Source: Coprothermobacter sp. (GTDB lineage Bacteria > Caldisericota > Caldisericia > Cryosericales > Cryosericaceae). From it: a DNA stretch of 64,000 bases. Shown piece by piece: positions 24,613 through 37,116 of the stretch. Location of the stretch: positions 33,086-97,085 of the forward strand of contig PNOG01000018.1 in assembly GCA_013824685.1 (NCBI GenBank). Direction: 5' to 3'. The translations under genes and the position numbers were made by a program. The notes under the pieces were generated by a model. It searched no databases. It had not been told where the DNA came from and worked only from the letters and a program-made list of their open reading frames with translations. Numbering within the stretch: the stretch's first letter is position 1; every line of letters begins with the position of its first letter.

Positions 24613-25713
24613 ATGGAGACAAGACTCATCAAGGACAGTACGGGGTTCGCGTCGCTGGAACCGTTCTGGAATCGACTGGTAGTGGAAAGCGTCGCCAATA
24701 CATGCCATTCTACGTTCGAATGGTTGTTCACATGGTGGAAGCATTTCAGTGCGGACAAGCGACTACTGCTCATCGCAGCATGCGAGGACGGCGTGCCCGC
24801 TGGTCTTGCGCCGTTGTATGCCGACGCCGGTGCCGCTGGATTCAGGGACCTCCATTTCATCGGCCAGGGACTCTCGGACTATGCTGACTTCATCACGCCC
24901 CGTGATCGCCCTAACGTAGCTGAAGCCCTTGTCTCAGCCCTGCTGGATCTTCGTTCGTCGTGGGACGGAATGGACCTCGAGGAGATCCCGGCTCAGTCAC
25001 CCAACAAGGCGCTTCTGGACCGCGTGATCGACGCCGGCAGTGTCCCCGCGGTGTGGCAGACGACGGTGCAATGCCCATACCTGCCGATCGAGACCGGCTG
25101 GGAGCCGTTCTACGCCACGATGGGCAAGGGATTCCGGCATGAGGTTCGGAACAAGCTGAACAGATGGAACAACCGTAGCAGTGGTCGAATAGAGGGGTTG
25201 GAACTGCGGTACGTCGATCGCAGAGAAGCTGACGGCGCGTTTCTGAACGAGGTTGTCACACTATCGGATCAGCGCCGCTCAGCCGACGGCCATCGAAGTC
25301 CGTTCCTCAACCATCCGGACCAGGAGTTTCTTCGGGAAGTGCTGCCACTCATGGGTCGACGCAACCAGCTGCGCGTGGGGGAGCTGCGGAGCGGAAACAC
25401 TCTCCTGGCATTCATGCTCGCCTTCCACTGGGAGGGCGTAGTCTATACGTGGAACACTCAGTACGACCCCGCGTTCGCAGCGTACTCACTTGGGCGCATC
25501 GCGCTGGTATCGTTTGCAGAGCAGTCATTTCGCGAGGGTTGCCACGAACTGAATTTCATGCGAGGCGAAGAACCGTACAAGCTCCAGTGGACAAGCCTCT
25601 GCAAGACGAACCTGGCCCTCCGCACAGAGCGCACGGTCCAGCCCGCGGGGGACACGCAGACATCTCCTGGCTGCGGAACGGTCCAGGTCGTGCAGGGCGA
25701 AAGGAGTACCTGA
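24613..25713 (+). CDS. FemAB/GNAT-fold acyltransferase-like protein (BioF2 type)
   Basis: A 366-residue protein with the tandem GNAT-like architecture of the BioF2/Acetyltransf_6 group: early PFWNRLV and FEWLFTWWKHF, central MGKGFRHEVRNKLNRWN, and a C-terminal half with ELRSGNTLLAFMLAFHWEG, YTWNTQYDP and LGRIALVSFAEQSFREG, ending MRGEEPYKLQWT. Relatives occur in polysaccharide and cell-envelope synthesis. ATG 24613 is taken; the TTG three bases before is better spaced to AGGAGAGG and is an alternative. The pyrophosphatase gene follows immediately. Confidence 0.75.
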   Translation: METRLIKDSTGFASLEPFWNRLVVESVANTCHSTFEWLFTWWKHFSADKRLLLIAACEDGVPAGLAPLYADAGAAGFRDLHFIGQGLSDYADFITPRDRPNVAEALVSALLDLRSSWDGMDLEEIPAQSPNKALLDRVIDAGSVPAVWQTTVQCPYLPIETGWEPFYATMGKGFRHEVRNKLNRWNNRSSGRIEGLELRYVDRREADGAFLNEVVTLSDQRRSADGHRSPFLNHPDQEFLREVLPLMGRRNQLRVGELRSGNTLLAFMLAFHWEGVVYTWNTQYDPAFAAYSLGRIALVSFAEQSFREGCHELNFMRGEEPYKLQWTSLCKTNLALRTERTVQPAGDTQTSPGCGTVQVVQGERST

Positions 25714-25714
25714 C

Positions 25715-27355
25715 ATGCGACAAAAAGTCATTGTCACTGGGCACAAGAATCCAGATACAGATTCCATCTGCTCTGCCCTCGGCTACGCGTTCTACAAGAA
25801 TCGAACAGACCCTTCCCGCGTCTATGTCGCCGTCCGGGGAGGAGAACTCAACGACGAGACCCGCTTCGTTCTGGAGCGCTTTGGGTTTCGCGTGCCGCCA
25901 CTCTTGAGATCGCTGATGCCACAGGTTCAGGACATTCCCCGGAAGCGCCTGGTGACCGTTGCTCCCTCCACCCGCGTCGGGAAGGCCGCCATTCTCATGA
26001 AGGAGCACCATATCCATTCGCTTCCCGTCGTCGACGATGCACTGATCGTACGAGGCGTTGTGGACGCCGTCGACATCGCCACCGCGTATGCCGACCAGCT
26101 TGAACATGCTGACATCCTCCCGTATGCCGTGGAGCTTGACACCCTTGTGCGACAGTTGTCAGCCAGGATCGTCGTACATACTGGAGAATCGACGGAGCTG
26201 AAGGGGCGATTGCTCGTTGTCACTGGTTCGGTGGGGCGTCTTGCGCCGGGGTCCGAGGACGTCACGATCATCATCTCTGACGGGATACCCTCCGAGGGCA
26301 TCCTGGCAGCATGTTCGGCCGCCTCCACCCTCATTGTCACTGGCAGAGGCGCTACGGCGGAAACAGAGATGCCGTGGCCGTCACATCTGAGCCTTGTCCT
26401 CGAGACGGACATGACGGTGACACAGGCGCTGCGCGCTCTCTGGTCATCGATCCCGGTATCTGCATTCATGGAAGGGACGGTGCCCTTGCTGGGCATGACA
26501 GACACACTGGAGAGGGCAAAGAAGGCAGTGCTTGATTCGTCCGCACGTTGTGCCGTAGTTCTTGACGCTCTCCATCATCCGGTGAACATCGTCACCCGTT
26601 CCGACCTCATCCGGTTTGCACGCAAGAAGGTTGTCCTGGTGGACCACAACGAGACGCTGCAGGCTGTCGACGGGGTAGAGGAGGCCGATATCCTCGAGAT
26701 CATCGATCATCACCGTGTCGGCGATATCTCTACGTTCCGCCCCATCTACTTCCACAACGAGCCGGTCGGGAGCACGTGTACGATCGTCGCTGAATTGTGC
26801 ACAGAGAACGGGGTATTCCTGCCGAAGTCGGTAGCCGGGCTCCTGATGTCGGGCATTCTCTCGGACACCATGAACCTCAACCTTTCGACAACCACGCCAA
26901 AGGACGTCCGCGCTGTGCGGCGACTGGCGGCGACCATTGGCATCGACGCGGAAGTATATGGCCTCGAGCTGCTTCAGAACGGTTCCGTGATGTTCAAGGG
27001 TCTTCCTGCGACAGAAGTTCTGATGCGGGACTTCAAGGAATTTGACCTCTTCGACACGCGCATCGGCGTCTCTCAGGCTGTCGTGTTCTCGTTCGACCGT
27101 ATTCGGGAACGGGAGTCGGAATTCAAGCAGGCGATGCGGGATGTGCGGGCACGCATGGGGCTCGCCATGGTGGCATTTCTGGCCACGGATCCTCTGAGCA
27201 GGCGGTCATATCTGATCGTCGCCGGGCCTGCCGAGGCGTTTGAAGAGGCATTTGACGTGCGCATGGAAGATGGACATGCCGTCCTCGATGGAGTGCTCTC
27301 TCGCAAGAAGGACTTCATTCCACCGGTGGCCGAGGTCCTGTCGCGGTACGCATGA
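25715..27355 (+). CDS. ppaC: manganese-dependent inorganic pyrophosphatase with CBS-DRTGG-CBS regulatory insert
   Basis: Cytosolic family II pyrophosphatase. DHH-domain metal motifs: GHKNPDTDSI at the N-terminus, VDHNE, IDHHRVGD and GILSDTMNLN; the C-terminal DHHA2 substrate motif is LSRKKDFIPP. Between the first motif and VDHNE lies an insert of about 240 residues: CBS1 (about 68-130), a DRTGG domain (about 131-210) and CBS2 (about 215-305). In the Clostridium perfringens enzyme of this layout, AMP/ADP inhibit and diadenosine polyphosphates activate. AAGGAG precedes the ATG. Length 546 residues. Confidence 0.95.
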   Translation: MRQKVIVTGHKNPDTDSICSALGYAFYKNRTDPSRVYVAVRGGELNDETRFVLERFGFRVPPLLRSLMPQVQDIPRKRLVTVAPSTRVGKAAILMKEHHIHSLPVVDDALIVRGVVDAVDIATAYADQLEHADILPYAVELDTLVRQLSARIVVHTGESTELKGRLLVVTGSVGRLAPGSEDVTIIISDGIPSEGILAACSAASTLIVTGRGATAETEMPWPSHLSLVLETDMTVTQALRALWSSIPVSAFMEGTVPLLGMTDTLERAKKAVLDSSARCAVVLDALHHPVNIVTRSDLIRFARKKVVLVDHNETLQAVDGVEEADILEIIDHHRVGDISTFRPIYFHNEPVGSTCTIVAELCTENGVFLPKSVAGLLMSGILSDTMNLNLSTTTPKDVRAVRRLAATIGIDAEVYGLELLQNGSVMFKGLPATEVLMRDFKEFDLFDTRIGVSQAVVFSFDRIRERESEFKQAMRDVRARMGLAMVAFLATDPLSRRSYLIVAGPAEAFEEAFDVRMEDGHAVLDGVLSRKKDFIPPVAEVLSRYA

Positions 27356-27468
27356 TCAAGATCAGGCATCTGACGGCTGACCCCAAGGGATGGACGGGTA
27401 TTGGGCCCATCGTGAACGTCGCCGGCACTCGAGCCGGGACGTTGCGACCGCAGATCTGGCGGATCTGA
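27352..27468 (+). CDS. possible 38-residue protein, unknown
   Basis: An ATG overlapping the pyrophosphatase stop (ATGA) opens a 38-codon frame ending TGA at 27466. The product begins MIKIRHLTADPKGW and is basic, without a membrane segment. Nearly four fifths of third positions are G or C, consistent with coding in this genome. No family is recognised and it may be fortuitous. Confidence 0.3.
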   Translation: MIKIRHLTADPKGWTGIGPIVNVAGTRAGTLRPQIWRI

Positions 27469-27486
27469 TTGAAGGGGAGGATTGCG

Positions 27487-29043
27487 ATGGGAGACCGATA
27501 TGTTCTGGCGATCGACTGTGGTACACAGAGTGTTCGAGGTCTGTTGTTTGACGACGGTGGTCACCTAGTAGCCAAGCATAAGGTAGAATTCGAACCGTAT
27601 TTCTCACCGGCGCCGGGGTATGCCGAGCATAATGCCGAAGACTACTGGCGAGACGCATGCACGGCGCTGCAGGCGCTGAAGGAAGAGTCGCCCGAAGCGT
27701 GGAGCCGCATCGGTGCCGTCGCAGTGACCACACAGCGCGATACGGTCGTTGCGATGGATGCTGGCGGAGTCCCTATCCGCCCCGCCATCATCTGGTTGGA
27801 CCAGCGCATGGCTCGCTGCGACAAGCCGATGCCTCTCGTGGACCGACTGCAGTTCATGGTTACAGGGATGACGAGAGCAGTCGAGATTACCAGACGCCAG
27901 GGCAAAGACAACTGGATGGTGGAGAACGAGCCTGAGTTGTGGGCCCGGACCAGCAAGTGGCTGCTGTTGTCGGGGTTCTTCTGCTTTCGACTGACGGGGC
28001 AGTACGTCGATTCGATGGCATCGCAGATAGGTCACGTCCCGTTCGACTATGCTGCACGCAGTTGGCCCCGTAGTGACAGCAGCTGGCGGTGGCACATGTT
28101 CAGTGCACGTCGGGACCAGGTGCCCGAGCTCGTGGAAGCCGGTGAGCAGATGGGCACAATATCCGCCGCCGCAGCGCGGGAGACCGGTATTCCCGAAGGA
28201 ACACCGGTCATTGCCGCCGGCTCCGACAAGGGATGTGAGACGCTGGGTGTCGGCTGTGTCGATACGACGAGTGTCAGCCTGAGCTTCGGGACTGCCGCGA
28301 CCGTTCAGAGTACGTCACGAAGGTATTTCGAGCCGATCATGTTCATGCCGCCGTATCCGGCCAGTGTCAGAGGAAGCTTCAATCCCGAGATTCAGATCTA
28401 TCGTGGCTACTGGATGGTGAGCTGGTTCAAGAAGGAGTTTGCTGCTCACGAAGCCGTGGAGGCAGAACACCGGGGCGTTTCCCCCGAGGTCGTGCTGAAC
28501 GAGCACCTGGAGGACGTACCTCCGGGGTCGCAGGGTCTGATGCTTCAGCCATACTGGGGTCCCGGCCTGAAGACGCCCGAGGCGAAGGGATCGATGATTG
28601 GATTCGGCGACGTGCACACCAGATCGCATGTCTACCGCGCCATTATCGAAGGCATCGGCTATGCCCTGCTCGAAGGAGTCGAACGCATCGAGCGCAAGAG
28701 CGGGCAGAAGGTGAAACGGATCATGGTGTCAGGAGGGGGTTCGCAGAGCGACGCGATCTGCCAGATCACCGCAGACCTGTTCGACCGGCCGGTGGTGCGA
28801 AGTGAGACCTATGAGACGTCGGGTCTGGGCGCTGCCATCAACGGTTTCGTAGGGATTGGCGTCTATGCCACGCATGAAGAGGCAGTGAAGAATATGGTTC
28901 ACTGGGACAGTACCTTTCTTCCACGTCCCGAGGTGGCCAGCGTTTACCATGAACTGTACGCGCGCGTCTATAAGCGCATCTACCCCGCGCTGCAGCCGCT
29001 CTATCGCGAGATTCAGCAGATAACCGGGTATCCGGACATCTGA
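27487..29043 (+). CDS. FGGY-family carbohydrate kinase
   Basis: A 518-residue sugar kinase of the xylulokinase/glycerokinase family. N-terminal ATP-binding phosphate loop YVLAIDCGTQSVRGLLFD, substrate-domain WLDQRM, the ADP-binding MVSGGGSQSDAICQITADLF, and ETSGLGAAINGFVGIGVY near the C-terminus. ATG 27487 follows GGGGAGGA. The sugar cannot be named: the sequence is not an obvious XylB, GlpK or AraB. It converges on guaA, 48 bases apart. Confidence 0.88.
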   Translation: MGDRYVLAIDCGTQSVRGLLFDDGGHLVAKHKVEFEPYFSPAPGYAEHNAEDYWRDACTALQALKEESPEAWSRIGAVAVTTQRDTVVAMDAGGVPIRPAIIWLDQRMARCDKPMPLVDRLQFMVTGMTRAVEITRRQGKDNWMVENEPELWARTSKWLLLSGFFCFRLTGQYVDSMASQIGHVPFDYAARSWPRSDSSWRWHMFSARRDQVPELVEAGEQMGTISAAAARETGIPEGTPVIAAGSDKGCETLGVGCVDTTSVSLSFGTAATVQSTSRRYFEPIMFMPPYPASVRGSFNPEIQIYRGYWMVSWFKKEFAAHEAVEAEHRGVSPEVVLNEHLEDVPPGSQGLMLQPYWGPGLKTPEAKGSMIGFGDVHTRSHVYRAIIEGIGYALLEGVERIERKSGQKVKRIMVSGGGSQSDAICQITADLFDRPVVRSETYETSGLGAAINGFVGIGVYATHEEAVKNMVHWDSTFLPRPEVASVYHELYARVYKRIYPALQPLYREIQQITGYPDI

Positions 29044-29091
29044 AGAGAGACGACGGACAAGGACACTGCATTCTGAGTGCAGCCATCAACC

Positions 29092-32108
<3,017 letters not shown>

Positions 32109-32148
32109 TTACTGGCTCGGCTCCCACAGTGCGCATGTCGATGAACAT

Positions 32149-32177
32149 AGCCTAGCGGGCGCCGGGTCAGTTGTCAA
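32149..32177 (-). promoter_or_regulatory. promoter of guaBA
   Basis: Minus-strand consensus TTGACA (complement of 32172-32177) and TAGGCT (complement of 32149-32154), 17 nt apart. Leader of about 60 nt. Confidence 0.65.
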
Positions 32178-32216
32178 CGAGGAACCGTGAGACGACCCGG
32201 GGTTCCCGGAGACCCT

Positions 32217-32660
32217 CTAGTGGCCTCCGGGCAGTAGATTGCGGAGCCAGCTTCCCAGCGCCTGGACATCGATCGGAGGGAGTCTGACAAACAGGGGTGC
32301 CATCAGGGGGTAGACGCGGCTTTCGCCCACGAGAGCAGCCGACAGGGAAACGGGTAGGAAATGCGTCACCAGTCCCAACAGAAGTCCTGCGATGGCGATC
32401 TTGATGATCGACGAGAGGATGATGGCGGGAACGGCGATCAGAACATACAACAGCAGGTAGGTCACGATGTAGTAGGCGACAGTGGCAAGGCCCTGATTCG
32501 GGAGCCTGATGAAACTGACGTAGTATGGCGTCAGCGAGGCCGTCAGGAGTGCAGACAGGCCGATTGCCAGAAGGGATATGCCAATCTTGCCCTGCTTGGT
32601 AAACAGGTTCCGGGCGATAATGATTGCCGCCGATATGACGAAGATCGTGTCGAACAGCAC
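32217..32660 (-). CDS. four-helix membrane protein, possibly CvpA-like
   Basis: A 147-residue hydrophobic protein with about four membrane helices (roughly residues 3-16, 26-44, 58-80, 84-108) and a soluble C-terminal tail. The layout and the basic turn after helix 1 (RNLFTKQGK) recall CvpA/colicin V production proteins, but the match is too weak to be certain. Monocistronic or the first gene before guaBA; the gap of 132 bases holds the guaBA promoter. Confidence 0.55.
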   Translation of the reverse strand: MLFDTIFVISAAIIIARNLFTKQGKIGISLLAIGLSALLTASLTPYYVSFIRLPNQGLATVAYYIVTYLLLYVLIAVPAIILSSIIKIAIAGLLLGLVTHFLPVSLSAALVGESRVYPLMAPLFVRLPPIDVQALGSWLRNLLPGGH

Positions 32661-32754
32661 TGGGCACCTCCGATGCGTCTGCTCGTCTCGTTTCAGTATG
32701 AGCCCAGCTCACGGCGCGTCAACAAGGTGTGACGTCTGGCAGCGGCAGTCGCCG

Positions 32755-32782
32755 TTGGTTGGGGCCGGTTCCAGGGTATACT
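32755..32782 (+). promoter_or_regulatory. promoter of the Yip1-like gene and pcrA
   Basis: TTGGTT (32755-32760) and TATACT (32777-32782), 16 nt apart, about 85 bases before the GTG start. Confidence 0.65.
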
Positions 32783-32867
32783 GAAACATGCGCTCCGTGA
32801 CAGGCACGTAGATGTCTGCCGAGTGTGCCCTTTGGCAGTCGCTGCACATGAAAAGGAGATAGACGTG

Positions 32868-33461
32868 GGATATTTCATCGATCTGCTGTTCCTGTTTGTG
32901 AGACGCCCCGCCGAGGGCATGCGCCGGATTCGTGAGCATCCGTCGATACTCGCGGCCCTGATTGCCTTGCTGTTGACAGGCGTCATCGATGCGATGAGCT
33001 TTCGCCTCATGGATGTCGTCGGCCTCCTGAAGTCCGTCGGTCTCACGAGCCAGATGACAGACGCCATTGCCCTGGCGCAGCAAGCCCCGGGGACGTTCTG
33101 GGCGTTTGTGACCGAACCCTTCTTCCTCGTGATGCTGTCGGTGATTGTCATCGACGCTGTGGCACAACTTGTATGGAAGCGCACTGCGGCTCCGCACATG
33201 TATGTTGCCCTCAGCTTCTCCGGGCTGGTGGGAGCGGCACTGCGTGTGATCGGGATCTTGATGGCCGGTGTCGCGAGTGGCATAGTCCTCGATGTCTTCG
33301 CCTATGGGGCTGTCCTGTACATGCTCGTCATGGGAGTCCTGGCGGTCCGGTTCTTCTATGAGAAGAGCACGGCAAGAGCACTTGCTCTCTACCTCTTGCC
33401 GACGGTGATCGGAGTTGGCGTCCTGGTGCTTCTCACTCTAACAGTTGGCGGAGCCGTCTGA
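32868..33461 (+). CDS. Yip1-domain-like membrane protein
   Basis: A 197-residue protein with about five membrane helices. The N-terminus, FVRRPAEGMRRIREHPS, is the typical cytoplasmic entry to bacterial Yip1-domain proteins, followed by helices at about 28-46, 85-108, 122-145, 149-170 and 178-195. GTG 32868 is preceded by AAAAGGAGAT. Function unknown. Its stop overlaps the helicase start (TGATG), so the two are co-translated. Confidence 0.65.
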   Translation, partial: GYFIDLLFLFVRRPAEGMRRIREHPSILAALIALLLTGVIDAMSFRLMDVVGLLKSVGLTSQMTDAIALAQQAPGTFWAFVTEPFFLVMLSVIVIDAVAQLVWKRTAAPHMYVALSFSGLVGAALRVIGILMAGVASGIVLDVFAYGAVLYMLVMGVLAVRFFYEKSTARALALYLLPTVIGVGVLVLLTLTVGGAV

Positions 33462-35581
33462 TGCCCCTGGATTTCAAGGGGGACCTTAACCCGCGGCAGC
33501 TGAAGGCCGTAGAGGAATGTACGGGCCCCTGCTTGGTGCTTGCGGGAGCGGGATCGGGCAAGACTAGGGTCATCACGTACAAGCTCGCGTATCTCATTGC
33601 CAAGCGTGGCATTGCCCCATCGCACATCATGGCTGTTACGTTCACCAACAAGGCAGCAGGCGAGATGCGCTCGCGCGTCGACGCACTCGTTGGGACTGAC
33701 CTTTCCCGCAAGGGACTGTGGATAGGTACGTTTCACTCCTTGTGCGGTCGTATCCTGAGAGAGCAGATCGAGAAGCTTGGGCTGGGCTATACGAACAGGT
33801 TCGTCATCATCGACGAAGATGACCGCACGCGTCTCGTACGACAGGTCCTCAAGGAGTTGAACATGGACCCGAAGACCTACGAGCCACAGAAGATCGTGTA
33901 TCGCATTTCCGACGCGAAGTCGAATCTTGTTGGTCCCGAAGAGCTCTCTGATTATGGCTACAGCTACATCGAGAAGGCGACGGCGACGGTTTACAGACTC
34001 TATCAGAAGCGCCTCCAGCAAGGGAATCTGCTGGATTTCGACGACCTCATCGCGCTGGTCATCCGTTTATTTGATGAGTGTCCGGAGGTCGAGGAGCACT
34101 ACAGCTCGAAGTTCGAACATGTCCTGGTGGACGAGTACCAGGACGTGAACAAGATGCAGTACGAACTGGTCAAACGGCTTTCGAAGATGCATGGCAACGT
34201 CACGGTTGTCGGTGATGACGATCAGAGCATCTATGCGTTCCGCGGAGCAAACAGCAAGCTTATTCTTGGGTTCGAGAAGGACTACCCAGGCACCACCGTG
34301 GTCAAGCTTGAGCAGAACTACCGGTCGACGCAGTCCATCCTCGACGCGGCGAACTCCCTCGTGGCACGCAACCGAACACGTTTTGCAAAGAAGCTCTGGA
34401 CGAACAACGGAACAGGTACCCCCGTGCATCTGTTCGAAGCTTTGACGCCGGAGGAAGAAGCCGGTTTCGTCGCCTCGAGCATCGACGTCCTGGTCCGGGG
34501 CGGTGCAGATCCTCGAGATATGGCGGTCATTTACAGGATGAACAGCCAGTCTCGTGCCATTGAGGAAGCACTGCTCGCATCGAACATCCCCTATCAGATT
34601 GTCGGCGGGTTGAAATTCTACGAACGGCAGGAGGTGAAGGACGTTCTCGCGTATCTCCGGCTTGGTTTCAACCCAAGCGATAACCTTGCGTTTGAGCGGG
34701 CTGTGAGTCGGCCTTCCCGGGGGTTCGGCGACAAGAGCCTGTCCGAGTTGAAGCAGCTGGCGGCAGAGCATGGCACGTCATGGTTCATGGCATTGCCCGA
34801 CTGGGTCGGACAGGCCAAGAGCGGGAAGGCCAGGGATAGGCTCGAGGCATTCGTCGATCTCATTGTGCACGTCGGCGCGGCGAGCGAGTCGGCGATCAGT
34901 GCAGCCAACTTCGTGTTTGCCTCGTCGGGACTTCTCGAGCAGTACAGCGACGCAGGAGAGGAAGCCGACTTTGAATTGCAGTCGAGACGTGAGAATCTCG
35001 GGGAGTTCATGCGCACGGTCGATGAGTTCGACCGGATGAGCGAGGACCACTCGCTGGGAGCCTATTTGTCGCAGGTGGCGCTGGTCCAGGACCAGGACAG
35101 CATGAAGTCGGGCACGGGAAGAGGTGTCTTGCTCATTACAGCACACTCAGCCAAAGGTCTCGAATTCGGCGAGGTGTTCGTCGTCGGTGCCGAGGAAGGA
35201 GTCTTTCCTCACCGCCGGGCATTGGACAGCAGCGCCGACATCGAAGAAGAGCGACGGCTGTTCTACGTGGCGTGCACACGCGCGCGCAAGGAACTCTCGA
35301 TAACATACTGCACACAGCGCACCAGCTACTACGGCTCGGGATTCCAGGAAGCCTCGCGATTCATCAAAGAGATGGAACTGACCAGCGAGAAGGTTGCCGG
35401 AGTATCGTCTCGCGAGCGACCCGAGCTCATCGAGGGCAACACGGTCATGCACAACATCTTTGGTGTCGGCAAAGTGCTGGAGGTGTTCTACGATGGCAAC
35501 GACCAGTTCGTCGTCATCGATTTCAAGAAGGTCGGCATCAAGAAGCTGGCCGCGCAGTATGCCCAGCTGAAGAAAGTGTAA
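33461..35581 (+). CDS. pcrA: UvrD/PcrA superfamily 1 DNA helicase
   Basis: A 706-residue 3'-5' DNA helicase of replication and repair. Motifs in order: Q motif region LNPRQLKAVE, Walker A GAGSGKT at 29-35, AVTFTNKAAGEM (Ia), FDDLI, Walker B VLVDEYQDVN, VVGDDDQSIYAFRGA (III), LEQNYRS (IV), ITAHSAKGLEFGEVFVVG (V) and RRLFYVACTRARKEL (VI). The C-terminal tail (VMHNIFGVGKVLEV onwards) matches the PcrA Tudor-like domain that contacts RNA polymerase. Starts at the TGATG overlap. Confidence 0.96.
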   Translation: MPLDFKGDLNPRQLKAVEECTGPCLVLAGAGSGKTRVITYKLAYLIAKRGIAPSHIMAVTFTNKAAGEMRSRVDALVGTDLSRKGLWIGTFHSLCGRILREQIEKLGLGYTNRFVIIDEDDRTRLVRQVLKELNMDPKTYEPQKIVYRISDAKSNLVGPEELSDYGYSYIEKATATVYRLYQKRLQQGNLLDFDDLIALVIRLFDECPEVEEHYSSKFEHVLVDEYQDVNKMQYELVKRLSKMHGNVTVVGDDDQSIYAFRGANSKLILGFEKDYPGTTVVKLEQNYRSTQSILDAANSLVARNRTRFAKKLWTNNGTGTPVHLFEALTPEEEAGFVASSIDVLVRGGADPRDMAVIYRMNSQSRAIEEALLASNIPYQIVGGLKFYERQEVKDVLAYLRLGFNPSDNLAFERAVSRPSRGFGDKSLSELKQLAAEHGTSWFMALPDWVGQAKSGKARDRLEAFVDLIVHVGAASESAISAANFVFASSGLLEQYSDAGEEADFELQSRRENLGEFMRTVDEFDRMSEDHSLGAYLSQVALVQDQDSMKSGTGRGVLLITAHSAKGLEFGEVFVVGAEEGVFPHRRALDSSADIEEERRLFYVACTRARKELSITYCTQRTSYYGSGFQEASRFIKEMELTSEKVAGVSSRERPELIEGNTVMHNIFGVGKVLEVFYDGNDQFVVIDFKKVGIKKLAAQYAQLKKV

Positions 35582-35623
35582 TGTGCGTCGCCGACCGGTC
35601 CGTGCGATTCCGCCGTTCTTCTA

Positions 35624-35651
35624 TTGAACTGTATGTGCATGATAGTAGAAT
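35624..35651 (+). promoter_or_regulatory. promoter of nfeD-SPFH operon
   Basis: TTGAAC (35624-35629) and TAGAAT (35646-35651), 16 nt apart, about 49 bases before the nfeD ATG. Confidence 0.65.
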
Positions 35652-35699
35652 GACACTAGCACATCGCAGCCAATGGGTTTCTGTTAGTGGGAGGTGCTG

Positions 35700-36128
35700 A
35701 TGATAGGTTTCTGGATAGCAATGACAATTGCGTGTGCAGTAGCGGACGCTTTTCTTCCCTACTACCTGTTGGTCTGGTTCTCGGGCGGAGCCATTGCTGC
35801 ACTCCTGTTTTCATGGGCCGGGTTCAACACGTCAGTGCAGTTCCTTGTGTTCTTCCTGGTATCGTTTGCGCTCATGGCACTCGTTGGGCGCTACATCAAT
35901 TCACGTTTGTTGAGGGGTGGCTCCAAGATGCGAACGAACACTGAAGAGATGATAGGCAAGACGGCCAGCGTCGTCATGGCTATCCCAGCTGGTGATGCGG
36001 GACGCGTGGCACTCAAGGGCACGACATGGAGAGCCATTCTCAATGATGAGGCAGCTATGGCTGCCGTTGGCGACAAGGTCATCGTTGTCTCGATCGAAGG
36101 CGTCACCTTAACTGTAAGAAAGGAATAG
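35700..36128 (+). CDS. NfeD-like membrane protein
   Basis: A 142-residue short NfeD: three membrane helices (about 3-20, 24-40, 48-66) then a C-terminal OB-fold domain (MIGKTASVVMAIPAGDAGRVALKGTTWRA, ending VEGVTLTV-like EGVTLTVRKE). ATG 35700 follows GGGAGG by 5 nt; an in-frame GTG 6 bases earlier is less likely. NfeD proteins act with SPFH/stomatin partners in membrane microdomains, and such a partner follows 9 bases downstream. Confidence 0.9.
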   Translation: MIGFWIAMTIACAVADAFLPYYLLVWFSGGAIAALLFSWAGFNTSVQFLVFFLVSFALMALVGRYINSRLLRGGSKMRTNTEEMIGKTASVVMAIPAGDAGRVALKGTTWRAILNDEAAMAAVGDKVIVVSIEGVTLTVRKE

Positions 36129-36137
36129 GAGGTACTC

Positions 36138-37100
36138 ATGCCATTCACGTTCAACTGGTCCATTGTCTGGTGGCTGGTCGGGTTTGCCGTCGTCGTGCTT
36201 TTTGCGTTGCGGTACATCTTGATTGTTCGCCAGAGCACGGCGGTCATCGTCGAGCGCCTCGGGAAATTCAGCCGAGAGCTGAAGCCCGGCCTGCATTTCC
36301 TGATCCCGATCCTCGACAGTGTGAGAGCGGTCGTCGACTTGCGCGAGCAGGCGTGGGACTATCCACCCCAGGCTGTCATCACCAAAGACAACGTTCCCAC
36401 GAGCATCGACATCGTTCTGTACTACTATCTCACCGACCCTGTGAAGTCGGTCTATGAGGTACGCAATCTCAACGAGGCCATCCTCAAGCTCACGATGACG
36501 TCTATTCGCAACATCTCGGGCAGTCTGAACCTTGATGAGCTTCTGGTCTCTCGTGAGAATGTCAACAACGAGCTGACCCAGATCGTCGACGTTGCCACGG
36601 ACCCATGGGGTGTCAAGGTCACGCGTGCGGAAATCAAGTCGGTGAACCCGCCGGCCGAGATCCTCGAGGCCATGACGCGGCAGATGAAGGCGGAGCGCAG
36701 CAAACGTGCCGTTATTCTCGAAGCCGAAGGATTCAAGGAAGCCGAGATCAACAAGGCCGAAGGACAGAAACAGGGTGCGATCCTTCGTGCCGAGGGCGAT
36801 CGGCAGCAGAGAATCCTCAGTGCCGAGGGTGAGGCGCAGGCATTGATCACAGTCGCCAACGCTCGCAAGCAAGCGACGATTGCGTATTTTCAGGGCATTC
36901 ACGAGGGTGGTGCCTCCCAGGACGTTTTGGCGCTGAAGTACATGGAGACACTCGAAGCCATCAGCGCAAACCCAGCCAACAAGGTGTTCCTGCCGTACGA
37001 GAGCAGTGCTCTCATGGGGAGTCTCGGTACCATCAAGGAACTCTTCAAGGACGCTTCTTCAGATACTACTCCGCCGGTTTCGACGGCGAAGGGCAAGTAG
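36138..37100 (+). CDS. SPFH/band 7 (stomatin-like, QmcA type) membrane protein
   Basis: A 320-residue protein with one N-terminal membrane helix (about 9-27), an SPFH domain (about 30-190: VRQSTAVIVERLGKFSRELKPGLHF, DVATDPWGVKVTRAEIKSV) and an Ala-Glu-rich coiled coil (about 190-250, AEGFKEAEINKAEGQKQGA repeats) that drives oligomerisation. Closest in style to paraslipin/QmcA. Acts with NfeD in membrane organisation or protease control. A perfect terminator follows. Confidence 0.93.
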   Translation: MPFTFNWSIVWWLVGFAVVVLFALRYILIVRQSTAVIVERLGKFSRELKPGLHFLIPILDSVRAVVDLREQAWDYPPQAVITKDNVPTSIDIVLYYYLTDPVKSVYEVRNLNEAILKLTMTSIRNISGSLNLDELLVSRENVNNELTQIVDVATDPWGVKVTRAEIKSVNPPAEILEAMTRQMKAERSKRAVILEAEGFKEAEINKAEGQKQGAILRAEGDRQQRILSAEGEAQALITVANARKQATIAYFQGIHEGGASQDVLALKYMETLEAISANPANKVFLPYESSALMGSLGTIKELFKDASSDTTPPVSTAKGK

Positions 37101-37116
37101 CTCGAACCGACTTCTG

